DNA of 64,000 nt, from assembly GCA_008711295.1 (NCBI GenBank), contig VUYV01000015.1:3713418-3777417 (forward strand). Reading direction: 5' to 3'. The notes beneath the pieces are model-generated. The model was given only the letters and a program-made list of their open reading frames with translations. It ran no database searches and was not told the DNA's origin. Positions 1 through 13,100 of this stretch are shown in pieces. This stretch comes from Anarhynchus alexandrinus. Its lineage: Eukaryota; Chordata; Aves; Charadriiformes; Charadriidae. The first letter of the stretch is position 1, and every line of letters begins with the position of its first letter. The position numbers were made by a program, and so were the translations under genes.

Positions 1-118
1 TTTCTTTTCTTTTCTTTTCTTTTCTTTTCTTTTCTTTTCTTTTCTTTTCTTTTCTTTTCTTTTCTTTTCTTTTCTTTTCTTTTCTTTTCTTTTCTTTTCT
101 TTTCTTTTCTTCTTTTCT
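1..118. repeat. (TTTCT)n pentanucleotide microsatellite
   Basis: Near-perfect tandem TTTCT units run from the first base of the window to about 110 and end in a slightly degenerate copy. The array is cut by the window edge, so its true length is unknown. One strand is pure pyrimidine. Long perfect arrays like this mutate quickly in length and are often collapsed in assemblies. Confidence 0.97.
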
Positions 119-1048
119 CCTGGTAATGCTTAGAGGAATAAAGGTCAAAAGCTGTAATCCAGTATCTCACATCAGTGAAGCCTGAGGTGATATCATGCAG
201 CTTTGTCTACTTACTCAAGTTTAGTTCATAGCCAAGCTTTTCCACATGTTTAAGATATTTGGGCCAAAGTCTTCTTTTCAGCCCTATTTGATGTTACACA
301 CGTTTAGATTAAAATAACTGAACTCTAATTCACAGATTTACACTGTGCATTGGACAGTTTTACATCTTTACATAATTTCAAATTACATATGAAAAATACA
401 GTAACTCATATTAATGCATTTCAACAACATGATCAATTACATTGTATTTCCCAGACGTTGAAGTACAGTTTTATAGCACCAATAGCACATGTAATAAAAC
501 TGTATTTCCTTATTAGGTCTTTTTTAAAGGAAAAAAACAATAACTGAGAATTGTTTTCTTCAAAGTTACTTTCTTTTAAAAAATGGTTTAATTGTTCTTA
601 TATTGCATAATAAAAGAACAGACGGTATTGACAAAATTAATTCCAGAAAAAATGGTTGCTGTTTGTTTTTTATCTTCCAATAAAGCACAACGCTTGACTG
701 GAATTTGAAAAATGGCCTAATAAAAAGAAACCACTTACTTACAAAAATGTGAGAATTGGAAAAGAAATTGTTTTACTTTTTCTCATTCAGTAGCTGATTT
801 GAAGAACTGTAAATTACTGTAAATATTTTGATTTGATTTTGATTTGAAATAACCTTATTTGTAATTATTCTAATTGTAAAATAGAAAATGTTCTAGATTG
901 GGATATTTTTAATGTATACTCGTACATACTACTTTTCACCAGACATTTCTCGTCTTTCCTCTCCACTTGCTGCACAAAGGCTTTTATCTTCAAAACTTTT
1001 TTCTTCCCTGCTGATACACAGGCTGGGAGAGAAGGGAAACTTACTTCC
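119..1048. other. Unique AT-rich sequence, no gene seen
   Basis: Only short open frames occur, none with splice signals or a recognisable product. If the minus-strand frame at 1049-1452 is a real last exon, this stretch would be its 3' UTR and downstream flank. A clear AATAAA on the minus strand was not spotted close by. Confidence 0.5.
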
Positions 1049-1452
1049 TCAGGAAGGGGGTAAATTAGCCTGTAGAACTTCTTTTATGAGGTCTGAGAGA
1101 TTTTCACTGACCTTTGACTGACTGAGGAAGTTGATGTTTGTGTGGATCACAGACATCAATAAATCTGTGATTCTTTTGTCCTGGGTCTTTGAAATCACAC
1201 TCAGTCTGGTCCCAGAACTTGTCTGGGTCAGTACATCACCTAACAAGGAGACTGCAGAAGCAGATCGACATAACAGGCTGCCTGGGTCTCCTGTCATGTG
1301 TGGAATTTGGGGAAATGGTTGGGGGGGAGTGCCTCTTCTTTTTGAACACTTTAATTTCCTAATCTCAAACAGACACACAGACTGTAGGGAGTCATTAATA
1401 TTTCTTAAGTGTTTCTGGAATTCCTTCTTTAGCTGTATATTCAAAATTCTTC
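1049..1452 (-). CDS. Candidate terminal coding exon, product unknown
   Basis: Not recognised. Reading the minus strand, a pyrimidine-rich stretch ending CTTCTTCTCAG (plus positions 1453-1463) is followed by 2 nt and then 133 open codons to a TGA at 1049-1051. The same frame stays open upstream to about 1564, so the exon start is a choice based on the acceptor. The predicted peptide is soluble in character: a basic N-terminal part (ILNIQLKKEFQKHL), a Pro/Ser/Gly-rich middle, and a C-terminal amphipathic stretch (ENLSDLIKEVLQ) ending LPPS. No signal peptide, membrane span or zinc-binding pattern is visible. The plus strand is also open over most of this interval, so the frame could be chance. 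No mobile-element similarity was noticed. It could be a real last exon of a minus-strand gene, a pseudogene, or a fortuitous frame. Confidence 0.3.
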
Positions 1453-2685
1453 CTGAGAAGAAGTAAGTTTTACCAGTCTGTATAACCTTGTGTTCTTGCA
1501 AGTGCCACTGTTGATCTCTTTGAGTGTGGACGCTTCCTGCTTCTTCTGTACCTGTCCTTAACATAGGATCAAATCAGGTAGATGTTTATTAATATGTTAA
1601 AGAGTGCTGCCTAAAAAGGACAGAGATTATATGGTTTGTTGCTTCACTTTGCCATGTGTTATTTTTTTAACATCCCTGTGATATACTATGAGGTTTAGTA
1701 AAAATCTATGAGACAATTGGTTAAAGTTGGGATATTATTCTCGTAACGTCCAATATCAGAAAGACCTGATCTTAACTGGGGCATTTGATTATCTCTGCAG
1801 TGCAAGTATTAAAGGGAAGCAATTTATGGGTCCTAGATGTTCTTCCACACCAGAAAATTTCGAAAGTAGATATCTTTAACTCCTGCAGAATAGCGAAATT
1901 ACTTTCAAGATTTTGCCCTGTTCTTGCCAACATTCTCCATTGGAAATTAAGATCTCTTCAAAGACTGAAGAGAGTTTACATGTGCAAACTTCCTTTAGTT
2001 AACACAGTGTGCATATTATTAGTTTAAACAATGCTGGGATCTCCACACTGAAGCCGGAAAACCTCTTGTTAATAATATCCTGTTAATAACACCTTAGTAT
2101 TTAGATGGTGCTTACTACTGGGTATTCTTGTAATACTTCTGCAAAAGCGATTTGAACGACCTTGGCATTCTTAAAAAAGCCAAAGAATTCAACATGTTCT
2201 TATTATGCACAGGTTGAGTTGTAGAAGGAACATTTGTGAAAACTAGCTCTTCACAGGTCAAAACATAAGTCTCAGAATTCAAGGACAGACATCCATACTT
2301 CTTTCATATATTTCACTCATGTTTAAGTGTACCTGAATATCTGAGTATACAGGACAGACAAATTCAGTTTAGATCACTGAAACTCCATACCAGGTTTACA
2401 TTCCTATTTAAAATAAAAATCAAAAACTTTATGAACAGCATTATTTCTACATAATTGATTTTTACCTGGAACCATAAGCTTCTCTTAGCTTCATAACAGT
2501 GATTTATTTTGTTCCCTGCTGGTGTTATCCTAAATAATATTCAACAGGACAAAAACATTTTAGAAAGATTTTGCTTCATCCAATCTCCTTGCCAGAAAAC
2601 ATAACCAGAGTTATCTTTGTAGATTGCTTTTCTCTTTGTACTTTGAAGCCAGCAGGACATCAGATTAATTAAAAACAAAACAACA

Positions 2686-2707
2686 CCCCCCCCCCTTCCC
2701 CCCCCCC
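2686..2707 (-). other. C10-TT-C10 run, potential G-quadruplex on minus strand
   Basis: Two runs of ten C separated by TT, followed closely by an A-run. The complementary strand therefore carries two G10 blocks that can be split into four G-tracts. Run lengths this long are error-prone in sequencing. Confidence 0.5.
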
Positions 2708-4200
2708 AAAAAAAAACCCAAAAGAACAGTTATTTTACTGAATTCACTGATAATAAAACATTTTGATTGTGCAGAACACCTCTTAGTTCAGTTCAAGAAA
2801 TTGATATCTTTGCAATAAAGCAACCTCTGTATCATATTTATGTTACAGAATTTGACAATCCCATTCTTTGTGAAGGGGACTGCTACATAACATGTAAGAG
2901 TAATTTTATTATTTTCATATACCTATGTATTTCTGTGGCATCGTATTTTCAAGTATGTTAAAACACAAGTATGTTAAATTTTATGTGTCTTAGAAAAAGG
3001 AGTGTCCCATTAAAACTTGTCCATTGATTACTTCTTTTTTCCCAAATCTCCAAACAGGCAGAATTTGAGAAAGAGGTTTTGATCTGTGATCTGTGTTTAG
3101 CTAAGGATAGTGGTGATTATCTAGATATGTACAGAACACTTTGTCAGACTGGCAGAAAGTCTCATCAGAGACTGTCTTCAAAGACATTTCTCTGCATGTT
3201 CCTATGTGATTTCCTATCCCAGTTCAATGTACTGCACCAATTGTTATAATAATGTTCACATGTCAAAATTATAAGCTTTTCTTTTTCCCATTGTAGCTTA
3301 AGGTAGGTTTATAAAAATGAATTTAACAAGTTGAAGTTCCTTACTACCAACATTTTCCCCTGAAAAGTGTATTTGGACACTTGTAAGAAGGTACCCAGAT
3401 GACTGATCAATAGATGATATAAACCCATAACTGCTTCATGGAACTGGAGCATCTCATGATTTTTATTCTGAAAGAAAGCTCTCCAGTCCCTGGTAGTTTG
3501 GTCATTGGTATTTGTTGTTAAAATCCTGAAGTTTTGTTCTTGCCCTCCCTTGATGGTTAGTTTTTCAAGCCTGCCTCTATAAATAAGTCATATTTTGTGT
3601 ATTAAAAAACTATGCACTTGTGTAAACATTGTGTGTGGTTCTCCTACCCAGGTCATATAGTTATGTAACTTTGAAAGATGAATGATAACAAGCCCCTAGA
3701 ATTGGAAAAGTTCAAATATTAAAAAGAGCTAAATGCAATGTTTTATGCACAGGTTTATGAGGTGCAGCTCTTGGATATTTTAACTGTCAGTAATTGTTCT
3801 TTTTTGTTATTTGAGCATTTTTTCATTATCTGTTTTATTCAACTGTTATTTTCTGACACATTAATCATGCAAAATGGCATTTAAACATTAAACTGAACTG
3901 TTCAGGGCATTTCCTGTGGGAAATTTCACACTGATATCTTTTATCCCTTTACAATTTAGAGGGATAACCACTGTGTTATATTTCAGCTCCTGGTAGACCC
4001 ATTTCCATAGATGCTATCAATGATACCACTCTAAGGTACAAATATGCCTGCAAAGCATCACAATCTACTGAAAGAATCACTACTTCAAATGCAAATTGGG
4101 CATGGTTGAAGTGAAGTGTGTCTGAAGGAGAACATTTGTGGAGACTAGACATATTCCTTTTCCTTCTCCATCAAAGAAGTACGCAGTATCAGAAGTTAAG

Positions 4201-4224
4201 TTTATTTTATTTTATTTTGTTTTG
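4201..4224. repeat. Short (TTTTA)n run
   Basis: About four TTTTA units followed by TTTTG. Probably a decayed A-tail or a young microsatellite. Confidence 0.7.
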
Positions 4225-5548
4225 GGCTTGGTTTGGTTGGGTTGACATATGACTGAGAATAATCGGACAAGCAATATTAGCAAATAAGATTGTCTCAATC
4301 TCTGAAGGAAGCAGGGTGGGATTAATCTCACTAAATTCTACATCTGTGTTGCCCAGTCCAGGACACCTTTGTTGTCAACATGAAAATTCAAATATGTGAA
4401 AGAGAAATAAACATCTAAAACACATCTGATTATTTGTTATTTATGTAAGTACTATCATAGTTGTAAACATCTATGCACAATGGATGTTTGAAATTAAACT
4501 TATCAAGCTCGGTGTCTATCCATGTTCCAGATAAGGTCATGGAACTGATTGTGTGAAAAGATGATCAGCTTCCTAGGACATGCACTATTAGGAGGCTGAC
4601 ATGACAAGGACACCAGATGCTTTTCTCAGAATGACTGTGTGGAGTTTTACATCATACTAGGACAGTTTTGTACAGGACAGATGGCCCAGAGTTCTTCTGA
4701 CTCCAGGAACTGGTTGCAAAGGGATTTGTTAATTGAGCAGAACCTCTTGTGATTAGGGTAGACAAAAAGTGATCAGATCAAATATGCAGTATTAATGTGA
4801 CCGGTTTAATACACATTGGGGCAAACAAATGTCCCATAAGCATGAGGTCTATGTCTGTTGCTTTTCTAAAAATAGAGCTTCTGGGGACAGAAATGGGTTA
4901 GTCAAGTATTTGCCTTCCCTTTTTTCCTGCAAAGCAATGTATTAGAAGGCTAAGTCACACTGGAAGAATTAGTTATTTACACTTTTTATTGTCCGTAAAA
5001 ACAAAGTGAAGGAAGGTACAAATTCAAAAACTTTTGTGGGCAAAGGTTCCAGAAGCCAATACCCATCAGTAGGAACATCAAAAAGAGGTTTTTTTTTTCT
5101 AGGGGGAAAAAAAAAAAAAAANAAAAAAAAAATCCAAACCCTTTTGGCTCAAAGTCTGTGTAGAACAGAGCTGTCTTACACAGTGTTCTGCACGTGCTCA
5201 CATTCTGTGGGTGAAACCCTAACCCTATTAAATCACTTCCTTCAGGCAGGAAATTTTGTTATCTCTTTCTCTGTACCCTGCAGAATTAGAAAGTTCTTAT
5301 TAAGGACACTGGGAAAGAAAATCAAAACAACAACAGAACCAAATTGGTATGATATCATTTTGTTATTAAAGCAAACACTATGTAGAGATGGGATGTCTAG
5401 ATTGAAATTACCAGATTTCTAAGTGCATTTTATTTTCTTGAAGTCATCATCTGTGTGATTTAAGTTAAACTTTCTAAGTATGCTGAATATTTTATCTAAG
5501 AAGTCTGGTCTACCTTTCAGTTCCTAGGGCTCAAAATACTAACTCTTG

Positions 5549-5697
5549 TTCTTCCCTCCTTCCTTTCTTCCTTCGTTCCTGCCTGCCTGCCTCCCTCCTC
5601 CTTCCCTCTCTCTTTTCCTCCCGCTTTTCCTCCCTCCCTGCCTCTCTTCCTCCTTCCTTCCTTCCTTCCTTCCCTCCTTCCCTCCGTTTCCCTCTTC
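5549..5697. repeat. Polypyrimidine (TTCC/CCTC)n tract
   Basis: About 150 bp almost purely of C and T on the plus strand, made of TTCC, CCTG and CCTC units with one perfect TTCC block near 5650-5670. Low-complexity translation gives Pro/Ser/Leu-rich peptides, which should not be read as genes. Mirror symmetry in such tracts can support triplex (H-DNA) structure. Confidence 0.92.
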
Positions 5698-5737
5698 TAA
5701 TTTTTCATTTCAGGACTACTGGAATCTACTGTTTTCT

Positions 5738-5760
5738 GGGGGCAGGGGGCGGGGGGGTGG
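5738..5760 (+). other. G-rich run, potential G-quadruplex
   Basis: Tracts of G5, G5 and G7 separated by CA and C, then TGG. The G7 block can supply two tracts, giving four runs of three G. It lies 40 bp after the polypyrimidine tract, so the strand switches from C/T-rich to G-rich. Confidence 0.5.
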
Positions 5761-5809
5761 AACTAGAAACCTAAATTATAGCCAATCAGATTGTACTCAC
5801 AGCTGAACT

Positions 5810-8657
5810 ACTAGACAAATTGCAGCTCGCGAAATTTGCCATGGGTCAGGAGACTGAGTAATTTCATTTTAATCAGTCTTATTTGAAGTAGAGACGCCAC
5901 TGCAGAAAAAGATTCGTAGCAAGTGAAAGCTGGCAGAGAGAATGCATTAAGGGATATAAAGTTGCAGGTGGTTTTTTTTTGTTATACACTTAGTTTCTGT
6001 ACCTAAGCTAAGAGTCTGAAATATTAGCAGAGATCTTGGAGTTGTCGTCTAGCCTGAAATGTATAATCGTTTGAAGCTTGCAACTTACCAAGGCCTTTAT
6101 TACTGGTACAGTTAAACTGTCTGTAATTATATCCCAAGAATGTGTTTACCTGATGTTGACTCTGGCAGAATCAGTACATTTTTACACACAAGGTCTTCAC
6201 CCATCCACAGTTTTCTCTTTTACTCTCTTCCTTTGGGTTTTAAAAACCTCTGCAATGTGCAGTGTTGTTTCATGCTCCACGAGCAGAATAAAAGTACACC
6301 TCAGCTACACAGCAGAGAAAAATAATATTTTTTTTTTAAAGGACTATCTTAGAATATTTATCCAGTAACTAGAATTACTAATGTAAATTACATTAAGATT
6401 TCGCTCAAATTGCTTGTATTTCATAATCAGAACTCTGCATGCCGATTAGGTTATAGCTGTAGGGAAGAGCTGATCTTAACACATGAGGAATTACTGTGCG
6501 TAAAAGAAGAAAATTTATTTTAAAAGTTCATTTCTAATTTCTTGGGGAAACTGGAAGTAATAATGAGGCTTTGCACGTATTTAATTTTAAAAAGCAGATC
6601 TTTAAGTATTCACACTAAACAATAAAGAAGCCAAAATATTATTTTCCCCCAGCTAGAATTTAGAAACAAGGTCAGGTGTATACAGTTTCTGAAACAATAC
6701 TTAACAAAGAAAAAACAGTAAGAGCAAAGTCATTCCTTCCTTGTCTTACACAGCTGATCAAAGCCTAGAATGTGTGGAAATGGGTTGAATGGCTGTTATA
6801 CACCTTTCATTAAAAATAAAATAAAAAGTTAAGAATCATTATTTTAACAAAGCTAATTCAAAGGTCTTTTTAGGGCTTGCTTTTGGTGAGTTACTGGACT
6901 TTGTAGAAACAATTTGGTTAAAATCCTATATGACTGTTTTTATTAACATAGTATCAGTCATTATGTAAATACGCTTATAAAGTGATGAAATACAGTGATG
7001 AATGACACCTTCTACTCACACCACATCTTTCCTTCCCCGTTCAATAATATCAAGGTACTCAGATACCGTATAAGAACAGAAAGAAAAAAAAGGAGGGGTA
7101 AAACAGCAACAACAAAACCAACCAAACAAACAAAAGAAAACAAGCAAGCCCCCCAAACCTCAGACCCTGCTAATTTGGGGATCTAAAGGCAAAGAGGAAC
7201 TCAGGGAGAAAAACTACCTGGAGGTAGATGTTGCCGTGTAGTCTCTGCTGGGGGGATTATTGAAGCTACCTGCTTAAAAATTAAAAAAAAAACCCCAACT
7301 TTATTTTTTTTCCTCAGGAAACCTTATTATTCTTCTGTAGAATCATGCCCAGACTGATATCAATGACTATATGTGATACTTTAGAAATATACTTTATTTA
7401 TCCCTATTATAACACTAATGGGATCAATCACATTGTAGGAAGCACCTGAATACAAGTAAATAATAATTGAAATTAACACTGACTTTAAAAGATATGATGT
7501 ACTTCATGGAGAAATTTCATGTGCATAAAGATTTCATGATCCACAGCTCACATATTTCTTGCAAATGCAGCATTCTTCCTTTTTATAAAAAAAAAAAAAA
7601 AGATTTTTAAATAATATACTTGCTTACACTTATGTATTTTTTTAGAAAAAAAAAAAAAAAAAAAANCATAGTAACTAGCCTAGCAAATGTATTGATTTAT
7701 TTCCTCTTTGAGCGTAGGCGCAGAACAGGTTAACACATGTAGGAACCCTGAAGGCTGTTGCCAGAAGGAGCTTTCTTCTGCTAAGTGTAGTTCTGTCATT
7801 CTTTCCATGCTAGACCAGAAGCAGAGTTGGTATGACCAGAATGATCAATTGTGAACAGTAAGTTCCAAGACAATATATGTGAACAAGTGCACATTTTTAA
7901 GAGGAAAAGATATGTCTATAAAGAAAGAAAAGAAGTATCTCAAATATGGAACATGATAAGTACACAAATGATGAAATATTTGATTGTATGATCAATACTG
8001 AACAGATGAAATTAAGGCAAAACACATTTACATATCATTTTTACATTGTCTCTTCTCATTGGGTTTTTTACTTACGTGGTGATATAAGTAAAATGAGGTC
8101 CAGTCAAATCAGCCACTCAAGTGAAACAATTCAGACTCTGAAGCAGAATCTACATTCGGTTAGCTCTTCACATTACATTGGATTTAGGGATCCATCCAGT
8201 CACCTAAACTAGACCAGCAGGTATGACACAGATGTAAATGGAGACCCACATCCTTTTCATAATGGTAGCTAGAGGGGAGACAACACTCAACAATGTCTGA
8301 AAGGACAGTAGACACGTGTTAAGAATAACTACAGAATTCTTCCTGAAGAGTCCACTAAATATAGTGAGAATTTTGAGACAAATTCATACATAGACAACGA
8401 TACATTTTGATATGTATATGACATTTTGATGGTTGACTCTGGAGCTGACTCCCAGTAAGTATTTCCAAATTATTACTTTGAATCAAGGAAAAGAATAGCA
8501 TGTCAGAAGCAGATGTTCAAGCACAATTCCTCGTAAGGAAGTAAACATGATTAAGAGTTGACAAGTTAATGTTTAAACACAAAATAAATAGGTTGCAGAG
8601 AAGGAAATAGATCTTTTCAAATGTTAGAATTTTGGACAATAAAAAAGAGCAGACAAA
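5810..8657. other. Non-coding unique sequence, no gene seen
   Basis: AT-rich, no supported exon. Contains A-runs at about 7587-7601 and 7646-7665, the latter ending at an N (7666). No recognised transposon. Confidence 0.6.
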
Positions 8658-8802
8658 TGGAAGAAGGAAGGAAGGAGAAAAAAAAGAAAAAAGAAAATGA
8701 AGAAAAATAAAGAGAAAAAAGAAAAAAGGAAAAAGGAAAGAAAAAGGAAAGGAAAAAGGAAAAAGTAAAAAGGAAAAAGGAAAAAGGAAAAAGAGAGAGA
8801 AA
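8658..8802. repeat. Polypurine (GGAAAAA)n-like tract
   Basis: About 145 bp almost purely A and G on the plus strand. The right half is a regular AAAAAGG heptamer-like repeat with small variations, the left half is less regular. The minus strand translates to Phe/Ser/Leu-rich low-complexity peptides that are artefacts. Confidence 0.93.
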
Positions 8803-10070
8803 CAACAAGCTATGTTCAAATGTAAAAAAAAAATAAACTCAGTTTGAACGTACAAGATTGGCAATCTTGCTTCTTTTTGTCTCATAGTGGGAAAAAGATG
8901 GAAAATTATTATTATAAAAAATGCTGTCCAAGTTACTGGTCAACATCTATCAGCAGCTGAAAGGAGACTGGAATTTAGTAAATCTAGTATCTCCACTTAA
9001 AATGATACAAAAGCTGTGCGTGTGCCTGTGTGTTGCCGTGTGTTATATTAAAATAAAATGCAGAAGTTGCATTTAGATCTCCATGCAAAGATTCTCCTCG
9101 TTAGAATAGGATTATTTGAGGACAGATTACCTTTTAGAAAATATTTTTGGGAAGAAATAGATCAAACCCTGGAAAATATGTAATCTTATGAACAATGGCA
9201 GGTCATCTACCCAGAGAAAGAATCAAGACTGCCACTATATCAGTAAAAGTTCACAGCTAAGATGGGTGGGAACTAGACAAACTGAGAAAAGGGACCTCTT
9301 GATCCACTGTATATGCTGTGGAAAGCAGTGCTAAACATGGGAAATAAAACAAAACGGAAAAGAAGTCAAGCCTAGACAGAGATAAAAGCGTGAGCTACAA
9401 AAAACAGAACCACTTTATGATCCGTAACTGCAGCTCAACCAGCCAGCATGACGTATAATAATTGAAACTTAGGAGATCAGGATCTTTGTGCTGTGACTGT
9501 AATGTATCCAAAGAGCCTTACTATCCTCATATTGTTCTATTCATTTTTCATATTACAGACACTTTTTTTAAATCAATGAACAATTTGATTCTTGCTGTGT
9601 TTTGTAGTCAGTGGCAATATAATCCCAGAAAAACTGACAGGCAAAATTTGAAGACAAAAGGAATATATCTAACAATGTAATAAAAAAGTAATTTTGAAAT
9701 TAAGAAAAAAAATAGCCTTTTTTTTTAAAGAAGAAAAAGAAAGAAAAAATATAAGAATTAAAACCATAAAGATAATATTACTTGGTATTCCAAGCTGTTT
9801 ACTTGGAACACTACCACATACCACTAGGCATGTGGTACCGGCAAAATCAGTAATTCAGTCATGATAGGGCACCAGAATAGTGTAAAAGTGTCAGCTCCAG
9901 TCCTGCCCAGCTCTCTACGAGGCTATAAGAACAAATTTCAAAGAGACGGACACTTGGAAAGCAAGCTAAATTTGGAAATATATCCCTCTCAAACAAGCTC
10001 ATGAGACTACCTACGTTTCCATTACAGATCAATATAGATGCACACAGGCATATAATCCATCACTTGTCTG
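8803..10070. other. Non-coding unique sequence, no gene seen
   Basis: No open frame with splice support. A small perfect hairpin, TACCACAT / ATGTGGTA with a 10-nt loop, sits near 9809-9837. Confidence 0.55.
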
Positions 10071-10185
10071 TTTAGATTACAAACTCCTCCACAAGAGAGA
10101 TCACTTTTGACTCTGTGCTTCACAGTGCCTGGTGCAATGGTGTTTCAGTTCTGGTAGGAGCTTCTAGGTACTATCATACTAAATT
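10071..10185 (+). repeat. Ancient L2/L3-like LINE tail relic
   Basis: The order of words TTAGATTACAAACTCCTCC, then CACAGTGCCTGGTGCAATGG, then GGAGCTTCTAGGTACTA follows the pattern I know from amniote L2/L3-type LINE 3' ends (a TGTAAGCTCCT block, an AGCGCCTAGCACAATGG block, a CTCCTAGGCGCTA block). Divergence is high, so this is an old copy. The match is from memory of the family pattern, not from an alignment. A second relic in the opposite orientation lies at 58955-59050. Confidence 0.6.
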
Positions 10186-13100
10186 AATCTGTTAGCAAAG
10201 GGTCTGGGCATTCTTTGCCCCTGTATGCAGTTTCTGCTACATTTTCTGTGGGATTACACACAGAAGGGAACCTGTACCTACAAGAACAAAGGAGAAGATG
10301 CATATCATATAAATAGAGTTGTCTGCAGTACAGAAGTCTATATCTAGTCATTCCTCATAGTCAAATTAGAAAAAAAGGTGCTTTCAGGGTAAGACTCATA
10401 TGATGCATTTGCAATGCCTGTGTTAGGATGAGATTAGCTTCAGTCTAGAAACACTTGTTTTTCTGTTGACAATTCAGGGAATCTAGATGACTAGCCCGGG
10501 TATATATGGTTACATGTTAGATTTCTACTCTTGGACAGATTAAACCCAACACAAATCCCTTGAAAACTGTAACAAAACAAAACAAAAGCAAAAAAAAAAA
10601 AAAAAAAAAAAAAANATGTTCTTAACAATTGACAGATTCTTTTTTTTTTTCCCTAGACATTTCTTTTTTCCCTTGTAAGATAACAGTATTAATTCTCATC
10701 TGTGAGGGTTAGAAAAAGATGATTGAACATTTAACAAACTACTTAAAGTAACTACAGCTACTAGATAAGCAAATAGTGGAATTAAACAAATCTTGTTGGG
10801 GTTTAACAAAGACATTGTTTCACAGGTGCAATGGATATACTTAAGAAAAATTACTAGGCTTCGAGGAGGGTTAAATTCAAGGGAGAAGTCCAGGATACTT
10901 GTTTTGCCAAAGCTGATTTCTATGCTGATGACAAAAGCATAACTGTGCTGTGGCTGACTATTGAATCACAAGTCTACCCTACATACTTGTTAGCATTTTC
11001 CATAACTAATATGCCTGTGATGGAAGAGAGCTGATGTTCTCGAGCTTCCCACAAGATATAATACTGGAATTATCTGTGCTCAGGTGGTCTACAGAGAAGT
11101 TAAAAATAAGCCTGAAGGTAACACACATTGAACATGAGTCATTGGTATCAATGCTTATACTTTGTTTTAAAGATCTCTTGGCTGTAATTCTTCCTTCAAA
11201 ACAGTTTCTTACGAGCACTTCCTAACCTTTTCCAGGGTGGCTGTTCCTTTCACAAAATTTTAGATTCACAGCACCTTCTCTCCCTCTGTTGTTTTCTCCC
11301 ATATCAGAATTTGCTCAGCTAGGTCTCTTATTTCAGTGGAGAAATTAGACAGTGACTTTAGAAGAAGTTATTGAAATGCTCTCTTCCACTCCCAAAATTG
11401 GAAAAAAAAACCTATTGAAACACAGTTTTGAAATTGGCATATTGTTCAGTACATTTAGTATCTGTAAAAGGTAAATAAAAAATAAAATCAAAAACTTAAG
11501 TAACATTAAATATTTTTTCAAGAATCTAGCAGAATATATACATATGTAGCAAATATTTATACACCGTGACACTAATGAAACTCATTTTAAAGAGAGAATC
11601 ATAATGATTCACATTCAAGAACTTAGATTGTTAAGTGGGAAATCAGGGAGCTGTTCTGGTGGTGTGTCTGTCATTGAGGTCTTGTTCTTGTTAACCAGTT
11701 ATAGCCTGATTCCAGTTTTGTTAACTGTAGAACAAAAATACAAAAATAAACAACATATTTTCCTGCTCTCTTCTAGCACATATAAAGTTGTTAAACGTCA
11801 TGCTTTTTGGCTCAGTAACTGTAACTCATACGGTAAACAGGAACATGATGTGCCAGAACACAGTGAATATGCATATGTGTATAAATGCATGTATATATTT
11901 CTATTAGAAGACACTTTGTTACCTAAAAGAAAAGCATCATATGGGGAAAAAAAAGGTTGTTGCAATTTCTGTTTGAGAATACATATAGAAGTAGATTTTG
12001 CTCTCTTCACAAAATTGTTCTGAAAACTTTAAAAACACAATATAAAAACGCAATAAGTTTTGGGAAAGTGTTTTAAGAACATTCAAAAAATCGGGCTTTC
12101 ATTAAAACATAAACCTATAAACAAAACTAAATTTCAAAAATAAGCCCCTGAAAAGATGTATTGGAAATACACAATTCAATTTTCCATTCTGTAATGTTGA
12201 AAAGCAAGAAATGGTTCTAACCAAAATTTTATCAAAACAGATATAACTTCAAATAAAAAAGTTTTCTAGAAACTTTCTCCTGAAATGACATTTTTCTGAT
12301 GGAGAACATTTTATCGGTTTTCTGTTTTGTTTTGTTATTTTTTTTATGAACAGCTATAGAAGGTATAGATATATAGATATTAACCCCTCCACTTCTGGGA
12401 TCTTTCCTGTCACTTTGTGACAATATGTGGTATTTTCAAAGACATTGTGGGTTGCTTGAGAACAGAGGAAGTCTTCAGAGAATGTGTACCATTTTCCCCT
12501 TGAATATGGTCTGAATCACATCAGGTTTCTATCACTCATGTCATTTTCCATGATGTTCCATGACACACACTGAAAACACAGAGAGAAAAAGCCACTTTAA
12601 CTGTTTCTGGTTTGGTTTTTTGGGTTTTTTTTTTAAGTCCCAGCCACCTGCCAGAATGCATTATCCTCAAGAGCACTGACAGTACAGGTTTCGTTAAAAA
12701 CATGATTAAAAGAGTCACAAAATGTCAAGGAGTAAAAGAAAGAAAGGAAGGAAAAGACACAGGCTGCTAATTACCATTTTACATCCAAAGTATTAGATTT
12801 AATAGTTGATTAACTTTTCTTCTGATATTCCTATCCACTGATACAATGTAATTTAAATGTAACCTTATTTTATATTTCCAAAATACTAATTACTGATGAT
12901 GTCCATATATGGCTGATAAAAAGAAAATATAACAGTTAAAATATATCCTCTCTGTTGTGACACTAACAATTATTTACCTTGTGTATTTAACACATTTTTA
13001 TTTTGCCTATGAGATACAGACAAATATAATTATTTCTTCAATATCTTCTACAGCAAAAAAATTACAGGAAAAAATCTTTATTGCCTTTGGAGATTTTTTT

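Larger units (their letters stand above)
1565..5548. other. Non-coding unique sequence, no gene seen
   Basis: Short open frames only. It contains a double C10 run (2686-2707), a 13-mer tandem duplication around CAAGTATGTTAAA (2951-2975), a short TTTTA run (4201-4224) and an A-run broken by an N (5122). Confidence 0.6.

Noticed and set aside
5214..5227. AACCCTAACCCTA, telomere-like
   Set aside because: Only two units, far below any interstitial telomeric array; expected by chance.
5546..5806. Open frame rich in Pro, Ser, Leu and Phe
   Set aside because: It lies on the polypyrimidine tract and is low-complexity translation only.
8517..8885. Phe/Leu/Ser-rich minus-strand frames that look like membrane proteins
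   Set aside because: They translate the antisense of a polypurine tract; the hydrophobicity is a composition effect.
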